A stretch of 41,015 bases of DNA. Origin: Pseudomonas citrullilanati. Its GTDB lineage: Bacteria > Pseudomonadota > Gammaproteobacteria > Pseudomonadales > Pseudomonadaceae. Positions within the stretch are counted from its first letter, which is position 1; each line of letters begins with the position of its first letter. Both the position numbers and the translations under genes were made by a program. Shown here in pieces: positions 25,687 through 33,833 of the stretch. Below the pieces are notes generated by a model. It was not told where the DNA came from, ran no database searches, and saw only the letters and a program-made list of their open reading frames with translations. The stretch spans positions 1 through 41,015 of the forward strand of contig NZ_JAUQOP010000044.1 in assembly GCF_030580855.1 (NCBI RefSeq), given 5' to 3'.

Positions 25687-25703
25687 CCATCCCCTCGCCA
25701 CAC
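25687..25703 (-). repeat. Class B REP half flanking rayT
   Basis: CATCCCCTCGCCACACT immediately after the rayT stop is the head of a class B REP in inverted orientation. It completes the REP-rayT-REP layout. The remainder of this REP is missing, so it is a truncated copy. Confidence 0.7.
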
Positions 25704-25810
25704 TTCATCGCAGGCGTCGTGGCCTACCCGTAATTTCCCCTCCCCCCACGCCAACCACCGTCTAAGCTTCAAGCAAGTCCGATCAATCTGCTTAATTGGA
25801 TCAGTCGACT

Positions 25811-28800
25811 ATGGGCGCTTTGTGGCAAACCGATTCGAACAAACCTGTGGTCCCGACTGAACGTATGGAAGAAGCGCCTTCACCCCGGAAAAAACCTCGT
25901 GTGCGGCATGGCTGGCGGGCGTTCTGGTTGTTGTTGCTGATCATCGTGGTGGTGGCCGGCCTGGCGGTGGCCAAGGAGATGCGCACGTCGCGGTTCCAGG
26001 CCCGGGAAATCAGCCAGTACGCCGCGTCCCTCGCTTATTCGGTCCAACCCGGGCCCAGCGATGCCATCGTCTACCCGGGTGCCGGCCCATTCGATCGGCG
26101 CCTGGGCTACAGCTCGCTGGGGGAGTTCCTGCCGCGCCTGCTCAAGCGCGACTACGTGATCCAGGCCCAGGCACGTTTTTCGCCGGCCTTGATGAACTAT
26201 GTCGAAAAAGGCCTGTTCGTGCCCTACACGGAAAAGATCCAGGCCGGGTTGACCATCACCGATTGCCGCGCCGCGCCGGTCTATCAGTTCAAGTACCCGC
26301 AGCAGTTGTACGGCAGCTTCGAGGCGATTCCGCCGGTGGTGGTGCAGAGCCTGTTGTTCATCGAGAACCGCTTCCTGCTCGACCCGCAGCAGCCCTTGGC
26401 CAACCCGGCGGTGGACTGGCCGCGCTTCGCCATGGCGGCGTGGTCGCAGGTGGCCAAGCTGTTGAGCCTGCCGGGGCAATCCGCCGGGGGCAGTACCCTG
26501 GCGACGCAACTGGAGAAATACCGCCACTCCCCCGAAGGCCTCACCGTGTCGGGCGCGGAGAAAATCCGCCAGATGATTTCCGCCAGCGTGCGCGCCTACC
26601 AGGGGGGCCCGCAGACCCTCGAAGCGCGGCAGCGGGTGATCCGTGACTACCTCAACAGCGTGCCGCTTTCTGCCGTGCCTGGCCATGGCGAGGTCCACGG
26701 CATGGCCGAAGGCTTGCGCGTCTGGTACGGCGTCGATTTCAACAAGGCCAATGAACGCCTGTTCAGCAACGCCACCGATCCCCAGGCGATAGCGGAAAAA
26801 GGCCTGGCGCTGCGGGAAATGCTGTCGCTGATGATCGCCCAGCGCCGCCCTTCCCATTACCTGACCAAAGGCCACGATGAACTGGCGCGCCTGACCGACA
26901 GCCACATTCGCCTGCTGGCGCAGAACGGCGTGATCGACGCGGCCTTGTCCGCTGCCGCCTTGGCCAGCAAGGTCAGCTACCGCGACTGGGTGCAGGAACC
27001 GACGATCCAGCCCAACGAAACCAACAAGGGCATTAGCGCCGCCCGCAGCCGTCTCGCCAACCTGCTCAACCGTCCGCTGTACGACCTCGATCGCCTCGAC
27101 CTGTCCGCCACCAGCACCTTGCAAAGCGACTTGCAGGCCCAAGCCACTGAGTACCTCAAGCGCTTGGCCGACCCGGCCTTCGCCGCCGAGATCGGCCTGA
27201 TGGGCGAACGCCTGCTGACCCCCACCAGCACCACCCAGGTGCGCTACAGCTTCACGCTGCTGGAACTCACCCCCGACGGCTCCCGGGTGCGGGTGCAAAC
27301 CGACAGCACCGACCAGCCCTTCGACATCAACGAAGGCAGCAAGCTGGAGCTGGGCTCCACGGCGAAGCTGCGGGTGCTCACCACCTATTTGCAGATCATC
27401 GCCGAGCTGCATGACCGCTATGCCCAACAAACCCCGGCGCAGTTGAAGAAGACCGAGGTCGCCGAGCAGGACCGCCTGTCGCGCTGGGCCGTCGACTACC
27501 TGATCCAGAACAGCGACCGCAGCCTGCCGAAGATGCTCGAAGCGGCCCTGGATCGCACTTATTCCGCCAGCCCCGGCGAGGCGTTCTTCACCGGCGGGGG
27601 CCTGCACACCTTCCACAACTTTCGCAACGAGGACAACGGCCGCAACCCTACCCTGCGCGATGCCCTGCGCGAGTCCATCAACTTGCCGTTCATTCGCCTG
27701 ATGCGCGACCTGGTGCGCTACGCCACCTACGCCGGGCCCAGCAACAGCGCCGAGCTGCTCAAGGACGACAGCGACCCGCGTCGCCAGGAATACCTGGCCC
27801 AGTTCGCCGACCGCGAAGGCACCTCGTTCCTACTCAGGTTCTGGAAGAAGTACCAGAAGAAGGACACCGGCCAGCGCCTCGAAACCTTCCTCGACAGCAT
27901 GCACCCCACGGCGATCCGCCTGGCCGCCGTGCACCGCTATTTCTTCCCCGGCGACAGCCAGGAAAGTTTCAACCTGTTCGTGCGCTCGCACCTCAAGTCG
28001 GTCAAGAGCAGCGAAAAGCTCACCGACGAACGCCTGGAACGGCTCTACCAGAGTTACGGCCCCGGCGCCTACGACCTGCCGGACCAAGGCTTCATCGCCA
28101 AGGTCCACCCGCTGGACCTGTGGTTGATGGGCTACCTGCTCAACCACCCCGACGCCCAGTTCAGCCAGATCGTCAAGGCCAGCCAATTCGAGCGCCAGGA
28201 GGTCTACAGCTGGTTGTTCAAGAGCCGGCACAAGAGCGCCCGGGACAGTCGCATTCGTACCATGCTGGAGATCGAAGCGTTCCTGGACATCCACCAGCGC
28301 TGGCAGAAAGTCGGCTATCCGTTCGACCACCTGGTGCCGTCACTGGCGACCGCCATCGGCAGCTCCGGCGACCGCCCTGCCGCGCTGGCCGAACTGGTGG
28401 GGACCATCCTCAACGATGGCATCCGCCAACCGGCGCTGCGCGTCGACAGCCTGGATTTTGCCGTGGGCACACCGTACGAAACGCGGCTGGTCAGTGATCC
28501 GGACAACGGCAAGCGGGTGATGCCGGTGGAGGTGGCCCGGGCCCTGCGCGGAGCGCTGTCCCAGGTGGTGGATGCCGGCACCGCGAAACGGGTGGCCGGC
28601 AGTTTCAAGCTGGCCGACGGTACGCCGCTGGCCATGGGCGGCAAGACCGGCACCGGCGACAACCGCATCGAAGCCGTCGGTGCCGGTGGGCGGGTGATCA
28701 GTTCCAAGGCGATCAATCGCACCGCCACCTTCGTCTTCTACATCGGCGACAGCCATTTCGGCACCCTCACCGCCTTCGTCCCGGGGGCCTCGGCACAGAA

Positions 28801-28918
28801 CTTCAAGTTCACCTCGGCCTTGCCGGTGCAGGTACTCAAGGGCATGGCGCCGTTTCTCTCGCCGTACTTGCAGCCAGGCAGCCACACCCAGTGCAAGCCC
28901 TTGGTGGCGCAGCAGTGA
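25811..28918 (+). CDS. Bifunctional penicillin-binding protein (transglycosylase/transpeptidase)
   Basis: A 1035-residue class A-type PBP that polymerises glycan strands and cross-links peptides in the periplasm. A basic N-terminal tail (about 1-35) precedes one TM helix (about 37-57). The GT51 domain (about 170-370) shows the Glu motif as L-F-I-E-N-R-F-L, degenerate from E-D-x-x-F, and GGSTLATQLEKY matching GGSTI-T-Q-Q. The transpeptidase has all three motifs: S-T-A-K near residue 515, S-I-N near 622 and K-T-G-T near 945. It is longer than PBP1a/1b, mainly through a large insert between SxN and KTG; many Pseudomonas strains carry such an extra copy. The start is uncertain: ATG at 25811 is taken, with TTG at 25796 and ATG at 25865 as options. 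It stands alone. Confidence 0.88.
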   Translation: MGALWQTDSNKPVVPTERMEEAPSPRKKPRVRHGWRAFWLLLLIIVVVAGLAVAKEMRTSRFQAREISQYAASLAYSVQPGPSDAIVYPGAGPFDRRLGYSSLGEFLPRLLKRDYVIQAQARFSPALMNYVEKGLFVPYTEKIQAGLTITDCRAAPVYQFKYPQQLYGSFEAIPPVVVQSLLFIENRFLLDPQQPLANPAVDWPRFAMAAWSQVAKLLSLPGQSAGGSTLATQLEKYRHSPEGLTVSGAEKIRQMISASVRAYQGGPQTLEARQRVIRDYLNSVPLSAVPGHGEVHGMAEGLRVWYGVDFNKANERLFSNATDPQAIAEKGLALREMLSLMIAQRRPSHYLTKGHDELARLTDSHIRLLAQNGVIDAALSAAALASKVSYRDWVQEPTIQPNETNKGISAARSRLANLLNRPLYDLDRLDLSATSTLQSDLQAQATEYLKRLADPAFAAEIGLMGERLLTPTSTTQVRYSFTLLELTPDGSRVRVQTDSTDQPFDINEGSKLELGSTAKLRVLTTYLQIIAELHDRYAQQTPAQLKKTEVAEQDRLSRWAVDYLIQNSDRSLPKMLEAALDRTYSASPGEAFFTGGGLHTFHNFRNEDNGRNPTLRDALRESINLPFIRLMRDLVRYATYAGPSNSAELLKDDSDPRRQEYLAQFADREGTSFLLRFWKKYQKKDTGQRLETFLDSMHPTAIRLAAVHRYFFPGDSQESFNLFVRSHLKSVKSSEKLTDERLERLYQSYGPGAYDLPDQGFIAKVHPLDLWLMGYLLNHPDAQFSQIVKASQFERQEVYSWLFKSRHKSARDSRIRTMLEIEAFLDIHQRWQKVGYPFDHLVPSLATAIGSSGDRPAALAELVGTILNDGIRQPALRVDSLDFAVGTPYETRLVSDPDNGKRVMPVEVARALRGALSQVVDAGTAKRVAGSFKLADGTPLAMGGKTGTGDNRIEAVGAGGRVISSKAINRTATFVFYIGDSHFGTLTAFVPGASAQNFKFTSALPVQVLKGMAPFLSPYLQPGSHTQCKPLVAQQ

Positions 28919-28948
28919 GCGACAGCGACCTGTGGGTCAAGTCAAAAC

Positions 28949-29443
28949 TCAGGGGCTGACCCGAGGCACCGCGTCGAAAATGATGGTGAAGTTGGCAGTG
29001 TACAAGCCTCCCTGCAGGTTAGTCGGTACGGCATCGGCGCTGATGACCAGTTCCGCCTGAGTACCTGGCGTGGACGAGGCATCGTCCACGACTTCCACGG
29101 GCACCGCGCTCAGGCGCACATTGTTGAACCTGACACGCAAGGGAAACGCTTGCGCACCGTTGCTCAAGTCGGGCTGATCCTCCGGCAGGTAGGCATGGAT
29201 CGAACCCTCGGTATTCTTCACGTCATAGGTCTGACGCAAGGTACTCAGATTATTTTTCACCGGGTCGTAATACATGTACTCGTCCCTGCCGAACTCCGGA
29301 TCCCGCGGCTGCACATGGAACTGCTGGGTCGGAATGTTCGCGCTGATGTGGATCGATGTGCGTGCATCATCGGCGGCCAATACCTGTGGAGAACTCAGCG
29401 CAACAAAACCCAAGGCTGCAACGGACACTAACTTTCTAAGCAT
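28949..29443 (-). CDS. CS1-type fimbrial subunit (second major-pilin paralog)
   Basis: A 164-residue secreted pilin of the CS1/alpha-fimbrial major subunit family. The signal peptide covers about 1-23 (cleavage after VLA). The mature start DDARTSIHISANIPTQQFHV, then QPRDPEFGRDEYMYY, is nearly the same as in the pilin gene at the other end of the operon. The family end GLYTANFTIIFDAVP is present. A clear AAAAGGAGT ribosome site lies before the ATG at 29443. It is the promoter-distal gene and is separated from the rest by 450 bp containing two REPINs, so it may be expressed differently. The long open frame that extends upstream through the REPINs is an artefact. Confidence 0.88.
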   Translation of the reverse strand: MLRKLVSVAALGFVALSSPQVLAADDARTSIHISANIPTQQFHVQPRDPEFGRDEYMYYDPVKNNLSTLRQTYDVKNTEGSIHAYLPEDQPDLSNGAQAFPLRVRFNNVRLSAVPVEVVDDASSTPGTQAELVISADAVPTNLQGGLYTANFTIIFDAVPRVSP

Positions 29444-29473
29444 GTTTGACTCCTTTTTATAGTTGATACACCA

Positions 29474-29604
29474 GTGGCGAGGGGATTTATCCCCGTTGGG
29501 CTGCGCAGCGGCCCTAAAAGCCCCGGATTCAATGTCCCTGGCACACCGAGTCGCCCGATCAGGGGCTGCTGCGCAGCCCAGCGGGGATAAATCCCCTCGC
29601 CACA
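29474..29604. repeat. REPIN, class B (copy 1 of a duplicated pair)
   Basis: GTGGCGAGGGGATTTATCCC at 29474 pairs with its inverse ending CCCCTCGCCAC at 29604, with GGGCTGCGCAGC stems inside. It lies between two fimbrial subunit genes and is followed by 100 bp that repeat after copy 2. Confidence 0.92.
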
Positions 29605-29704
29605 AAAGCGTTGTGCAGATGCCCGCTCCTTCGGCCTTGTTACTCCTGTTCTCGCGTCGCCCTAGGGCGCGATGGCGTCGAACACCATGTGCACCGATAC
29701 ACCT

Positions 29705-29834
29705 GTGGCGAGGGGATTTATCCCCGTTGGGCTGCGCAGCGGCCCCAAAAGCCCCGGATTCAATGTCCCTGGCACACCGAGTCGCCCGATCAGGGGCCGC
29801 TGCGCAGCCCAGCGGGGATAAATCCCCTCGCCAC
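29705..29834. repeat. REPIN, class B (copy 2 of a duplicated pair)
   Basis: Almost identical to the copy 231 bp upstream, including loop bases (CCCCGGATTCAATGTCCCTG) and the downstream TTGTGCAGATGCCCGCTCC. The pair is therefore a tandem duplication of one locus, not two independent insertions. Copy 2 adjoins the real 3' end of the minor-subunit gene. Confidence 0.92.
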
Positions 29835-29893
29835 AAAAGCGTTGTGCAGATGCCCGCTCCTTCGGCCTTGTTACTCCCTGTTCTTGCGTCGCC

Positions 29894-30376
29894 CTAGGGC
29901 GCGATGGCGTCGAACACCATGTGCACCGTGCCGTAGTAGTCGCCGGGCTTGTAGTCGTCGTCCGGGCGGACGGCGGCGATGACCAACGGCACCTGTCGCC
30001 CGGGCCGGGCGTCGATGGCCGAGACCACCTGGGTCGAATCCAGGGTCAACGGGACATTGTTGAAGGTCACCCGCAGGTCGATGCGCTCGCGGCCATTGGA
30101 CAGGTAGGCCTCCTCGGCCAGGCGCGCACCGATGCCGCCGGTGCTGTTTTTCACCTCATAGGTGGCCCGCAGCGGGCTCAACTCCGTGGTGATGGTGCTG
30201 AACGGCAAGCGCTGTTCGCGCTGGACCAATTGCGGGTCGAGGGGCAGCACGTAGAACTCTGCGGTCGGGATGGTCACGTAGAGTTCGAAGGTCTCCCGCT
30301 CCACGGCCCCCCAGGCCGAAACCCAGGGTACGAGCAGGGCGGCCGAGGCCAGGAGGCGTACCGGTGTCTTGAACAT
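29894..30376 (-). CDS. CS1-type fimbrial minor subunit
   Basis: A 160-residue exported fimbrial subunit, more distant from the two main pilins. The signal peptide covers about 1-23 (ending AWG-A). The mature part shows the family plan: ELYVTIPTAEFYVLPLDP near the start, TYEVKNSTGGIGARL in the middle and YYGTVHMVFDAIAP at the end. It resembles the CS1 major-subunit family fold and may be a minor shaft or base component. It lies 37 bp after the chaperone gene in the same operon. The last ~10 codons are duplicated as non-coding sequence 231 bp downstream, next to the first REPIN. Confidence 0.83.
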   Translation of the reverse strand: MFKTPVRLLASAALLVPWVSAWGAVERETFELYVTIPTAEFYVLPLDPQLVQREQRLPFSTITTELSPLRATYEVKNSTGGIGARLAEEAYLSNGRERIDLRVTFNNVPLTLDSTQVVSAIDARPGRQVPLVIAAVRPDDDYKPGDYYGTVHMVFDAIAP

Positions 30377-30413
30377 ATTGATTACCTGTGGCGTCAGTGG
30401 GCGACGGCAACCG

Positions 30414-31157
30414 TCAGCCCTTGATCTCGACGTTTTTGGACTGGCTGCCTTCGATCAGCGTGAAGCGGTATTCACGCCCCGGCTCCTTGTCGAGGGAAAA
30501 CGTGCGACCGGCCATGACGTGGTGCTTGCTGGTGGGACGACAATCGTTGTCTTTCTTCGCCGCGCAATCCTTGAACTCATCGATGATCACGACGGTGTTG
30601 CCCTTGTTGTGCAGTTGGTAGCGATTGGCGCTGTCGTCGATCACCGTTTCGAAACGGCTGTCCTTGGGCCGCACGAAAAACACCGTGCCGTAGCCCGCCA
30701 GGACCTTGACCCCGGCCGCCACGCGGTCCTTCTTGTACTGCTCGCGTTCTTCCTTGCTGACGGCGAATTCGTCTTCGGCTTCCGGCACCACCGGCACGAA
30801 GCGCACGCGGAAGTAGCGTTCCTTGTCGCGATTGCCCATGAATAGCAGGCGCGTGCCCTGCATCCCGTTGGCCGGTACGATCAGCCGCGCGGGACTGGCC
30901 ATCAGGCCATCCTTGGCCTGGGCGCTGGCCTGGTTCTTCAGCGGTACTTCCTGATACGTGCCGTCTTCGTTGTAGATAATCTCCAGGATGTTGACCTTGA
31001 CGAAGGCCGTCGACGTCCCACCGTTGAATATCCGTTTCATGTAGGTGCTTTTATTGCCATCCAGGTAGTCGTAGACCACCCCTACGCCGATCTGCGGCCC
31101 GGCCTGGACCACGGCGCAAAGCAGAGAAAATCCAATCCCGGCCAATAGACGCTTCAT
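30414..31157 (-). CDS. Periplasmic fimbrial chaperone (CS1/Cbl type)
   Basis: A 247-residue exported protein with a signal peptide (about 1-19, ending VQA-G). It is the alternate chaperone of class 5/alpha fimbriae, comparable to CooB/CblB, which guards subunits in the periplasm and delivers them to the usher. Recognisable blocks are YMKRIFNGGTSTAFVKVNIL, SPARLIVPANGMQGTRLLFM (the family's chaperone strand region) and the second domain with YQLHNKGNTVVIIDEFKDC. The start at 31157 is supported by signal-peptide fit and by an AAAG-rich leader; the longer open frame overlaps the preceding gene. It follows the second tip gene by 62 bp. Confidence 0.85.
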   Translation of the reverse strand: MKRLLAGIGFSLLCAVVQAGPQIGVGVVYDYLDGNKSTYMKRIFNGGTSTAFVKVNILEIIYNEDGTYQEVPLKNQASAQAKDGLMASPARLIVPANGMQGTRLLFMGNRDKERYFRVRFVPVVPEAEDEFAVSKEEREQYKKDRVAAGVKVLAGYGTVFFVRPKDSRFETVIDDSANRYQLHNKGNTVVIIDEFKDCAAKKDNDCRPTSKHHVMAGRTFSLDKEPGREYRFTLIEGSQSKNVEIKG

Positions 31158-31219
31158 CGTTTCTTTACCTCGTGCATTGAACGCAACTTGCTGAACATGA
31201 ATGGTGGCGCGGCGGCCGC

Positions 31220-32467
31220 TCAAAGGTCCGAATCCCAGATCACCGTGACGCTGCCGCTGTAGGCCGTAGCGCCGCTGTCGAGCATCTGCTCGACATTGGC
31301 CCGGGCCACTTCGAAATGCAGGGTCCCCGGCCTGCGGTTGACGTACACGCCTGGCTGGAACAACTCGGTACCGCTGCCGTCGCGCAGCAGTCGACGGCGG
31401 TTGACCGGTTGGCCGGACGCGTCGGTCAGACCGTCCGGCAGGCTCACGCTGACATCCACCGGTACGGCATGGCCGGTGGCGGTTTCGGCGATCGCGCAGG
31501 TGTTGCCGCTGTTGTACTGGCATTCGAGCGCCATCTTGAAACGCGAAGACGCCGAGATATGGAAGCGTTGGTCGCGGAACAACCGCGTCGGCTTGCGGCC
31601 GCTGTTGAGCCAGGACTGCCAGCCTTCCTGGGGCACCAGTTCGACGCGGTTGCCGCCGGGGGGGACTTCAACCTTGAGGGTGTGTTCGACGTCGAGGTTG
31701 AAGTTGAGGGTGATGGCCGAGTCGTTGGGGATCATGAGGTCCCCCAGGTCCACGTCCTGGCCCGGGCCCACGCTGTATGTCAGAGAACCTGTATATCGGC
31801 CGCTCGACATTTTCAAAGGGTTGGGGGTGCGCAGTTCGTAGGCAAAGTCCAGGTAGGTGTAACTCATGCTTGGAACCAGGTAATTGGCTCTTTTGGCGCA
31901 GGCGCTTTCTACCGGCGTCTTCCAGAAAAACATGTACCAGTTACTGCTATAAGCCCCAACGCCACTGTATTGGCATGGCGAGGGGGCATTCACCCAACTG
32001 GAGCCGTTCCATAACGCCTTGTGGGCGGCCAGGACATCCATGCCGCCACCGACCAGGTCGACGACACTGCCAGGGAACTGGTATCGCGAACCGATACCGG
32101 ACCAGCGCACTTCAACGGTTTCAGTTTCGCCTGTCGTGGCATGAGTCACCTGCGCGGTACGCCAATTGGCGGGGACTTTAAACATCGCGCCCTGCCGGGC
32201 GTCTCCATGGCCCGCCTGGATAGGGCCGGTCGCATTGGCGGTCAGGGGCATCCGAATGCTGAACATCTTGGCTGTGCCGCATTGCGCCGGGTATTGCGCG
32301 CAATAGCCACTGACCGGTGTGGTGTTGAGAAACGTATTCTCCTGGGGCTTGGAGGCATCGGGCCTGAACAGCGCGCTGATCTCCTGGTTCAAGGCATTGG
32401 CCGCCGGCACGCAAGCCAGGGCCAACAACGAAACCAGGGTGCGCGCCAACATGGGTAAACGTTTCAT
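31220..32467 (-). CDS. CblD-like fimbrial tip protein (copy 2)
   Basis: A 415-residue exported protein of the CblD/CooD family, which caps CS1-type pili and starts assembly; the tip usually carries the binding function. The signal peptide ends near ANA-LNQ (about 1-25). The N-terminal half holds Cys pairs (GYCAQYPAQC, APCQYSG) and differs from its neighbour in many positions. The C-terminal half, from about LKVEVPPGGNRVELVPQEGW to the final GSVTVIWDSDL, is nearly the same. It is one of two tandem copies, 46 bp apart, of exactly equal length. Such duplication could broaden adhesion, or the copies could alternate at the tip. Confidence 0.87.
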   Translation of the reverse strand: MKRLPMLARTLVSLLALACVPAANALNQEISALFRPDASKPQENTFLNTTPVSGYCAQYPAQCGTAKMFSIRMPLTANATGPIQAGHGDARQGAMFKVPANWRTAQVTHATTGETETVEVRWSGIGSRYQFPGSVVDLVGGGMDVLAAHKALWNGSSWVNAPSPCQYSGVGAYSSNWYMFFWKTPVESACAKRANYLVPSMSYTYLDFAYELRTPNPLKMSSGRYTGSLTYSVGPGQDVDLGDLMIPNDSAITLNFNLDVEHTLKVEVPPGGNRVELVPQEGWQSWLNSGRKPTRLFRDQRFHISASSRFKMALECQYNSGNTCAIAETATGHAVPVDVSVSLPDGLTDASGQPVNRRRLLRDGSGTELFQPGVYVNRRPGTLHFEVARANVEQMLDSGATAYSGSVTVIWDSDL

Positions 32468-32513
32468 TTCTCTCTCACATCAAATCGGCTCGGAACAGGC
32501 CGAGCCAGCCTGT

Positions 32514-33761
32514 CTAAACTTCCGAATCCCAAATCACCGTGACGCTGCCGCTGTAGGCCTTGGCGCCGCTGTCGAGCATTTGCTCGACGCTGGCGCGCGC
32601 CACTTCGAAGTGCAGGGTTCCCGACCTGCGATCAACGTAGAAGCCTGGTTGGAACAGCTCGGTGCCGCTGCCATCGAGCAGCAGCGGGCGACGGTTGATC
32701 GGCTGGCCGCCGGCATCCGTCAGGCCCTCGGGCAGGGTCACGCCGATGTCCACCGGCACGGCATGGCCGGTGGCGGTTTCGCTGACGGCGCAGGTATTGC
32801 CGCTGACGTATTGGCATTCGAGCCTCATCTTGAAGCGCGAAGACGCCGAGATATGGAACCTTTGGTCACGGAACAACCGCGTCGGTTTGCGCCCGTTGTT
32901 GAGCCAGGACTGCCAGCCTTCCTGAGGCACCAGCTCCACGCGGTTCCCGCCGGGGGGTACTTCGACCTTGAGGGTGTGCTCGACCGTCAACTTGAAGTTG
33001 AGGGTGATCACCGACTCATTCGGCACCATGACATCGCCCAAGTCGAAGTCCTGCCCTGGGCCGACACCATAGGTCAACGAACCGGTGTACAGGCCGCTCG
33101 ACATTCTCAAAGGGTTAGGGGTGCGTAGCTCATAAGCGAAGTCCAGGTGTCGATAAGACATGCTGGGGATGAGGTAGCTGGACCTTTTGGCGCATACACC
33201 CTCGGTCGGCGTCTTCCAGAAAAAGTTGAAGGTCAGGTTGCTATAGCTCGCCAAACCGGTGGTTCGACAGGGCGCGGGGGCATAAAGAAAGCTGGAACCG
33301 CCCCATAACATGCCATGTGCAGCCTCGGCCCCCACACCGCCACCGACCAGGTCCACGACGCCCCCAGGAATTTGGTAGCGCGTACCGATACCGGCAATGC
33401 GCACCTGGACGATTTCAGTTTCACCCGTACCGGCATGAACTACCTGCGCCAGACGCCATTGAGTAGGCACGTCGAACATCGCACCTTGCCGGGCACTCCC
33501 ATGATTCGCCTGGATCGGACTGATAGACTCGGAGACGATGGGCAGTTGAATGCTGAAGATTTTTTCCCTGTTGCAGACCGCCGGAAACAGTTGGCAATAC
33601 CCCGTGACGTACGTGGTATTGAGAAAAGTATTCTCATCGGGCTTCGACGGGTCGGGCCTGAATATGGCGGTGACATCCTGGCTCACAGCGTTGGCCGGCG
33701 GCGTACAGGCCAACGCCATCACCGAAACCACAACGCCCATCGCTCCTGATACCTGCTTCAT
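32514..33761 (-). CDS. CblD-like fimbrial tip protein (copy 1)
   Basis: A 415-residue paralog of the next gene. A signal peptide (about 1-25, ending ANA-VSQ) is followed by DVTAIFRPDPSKPDENTFLN and GYCQLFPAVC. Compared with copy 2, the receptor-binding-type N-terminal half is diverged (for example APCRTTGLASYSNLTFNFFW against APCQYSGVGAYSSNWYMFFW), whereas the pilin-like C-terminal half is strongly conserved. It follows the usher gene after a 72-bp gap holding a strong hairpin. Both copies are intact, with no frameshift. The role at the pilus tip is known for the family; ligand specificity is not predictable. Confidence 0.87.
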   Translation of the reverse strand: MKQVSGAMGVVVSVMALACTPPANAVSQDVTAIFRPDPSKPDENTFLNTTYVTGYCQLFPAVCNREKIFSIQLPIVSESISPIQANHGSARQGAMFDVPTQWRLAQVVHAGTGETEIVQVRIAGIGTRYQIPGGVVDLVGGGVGAEAAHGMLWGGSSFLYAPAPCRTTGLASYSNLTFNFFWKTPTEGVCAKRSSYLIPSMSYRHLDFAYELRTPNPLRMSSGLYTGSLTYGVGPGQDFDLGDVMVPNESVITLNFKLTVEHTLKVEVPPGGNRVELVPQEGWQSWLNNGRKPTRLFRDQRFHISASSRFKMRLECQYVSGNTCAVSETATGHAVPVDIGVTLPEGLTDAGGQPINRRPLLLDGSGTELFQPGFYVDRRSGTLHFEVARASVEQMLDSGAKAYSGSVTVIWDSEV

Positions 33762-33802
33762 TCCTTACCTCCGGCAGCCTGCGAAATCACTGCATTGAAA
33801 GA

Positions 33803-33824
33803 GCCGGGGAAGCCTTTCCCCGGC
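33803..33824 (-). promoter_or_regulatory. Intercistronic hairpin after the usher gene
   Basis: GCCGGGGAA (33803-33811) pairs perfectly with TTCCCCGGC (33816-33824) over a four-base loop. It lies in the 72-bp gap just after the usher stop and before the tip gene. There is no U-run, so partial attenuation or protection of an upstream mRNA end is more likely than full termination. Confidence 0.6.
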
Positions 33825-33833
33825 ACACGAGCC

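Noticed and set aside
28949..29836. 295-residue form of the distal fimbrial subunit
   Set aside because: The extra N-terminal part is translated REPIN sequence repeated twice; the real start with signal peptide and ribosome site is at 29443.
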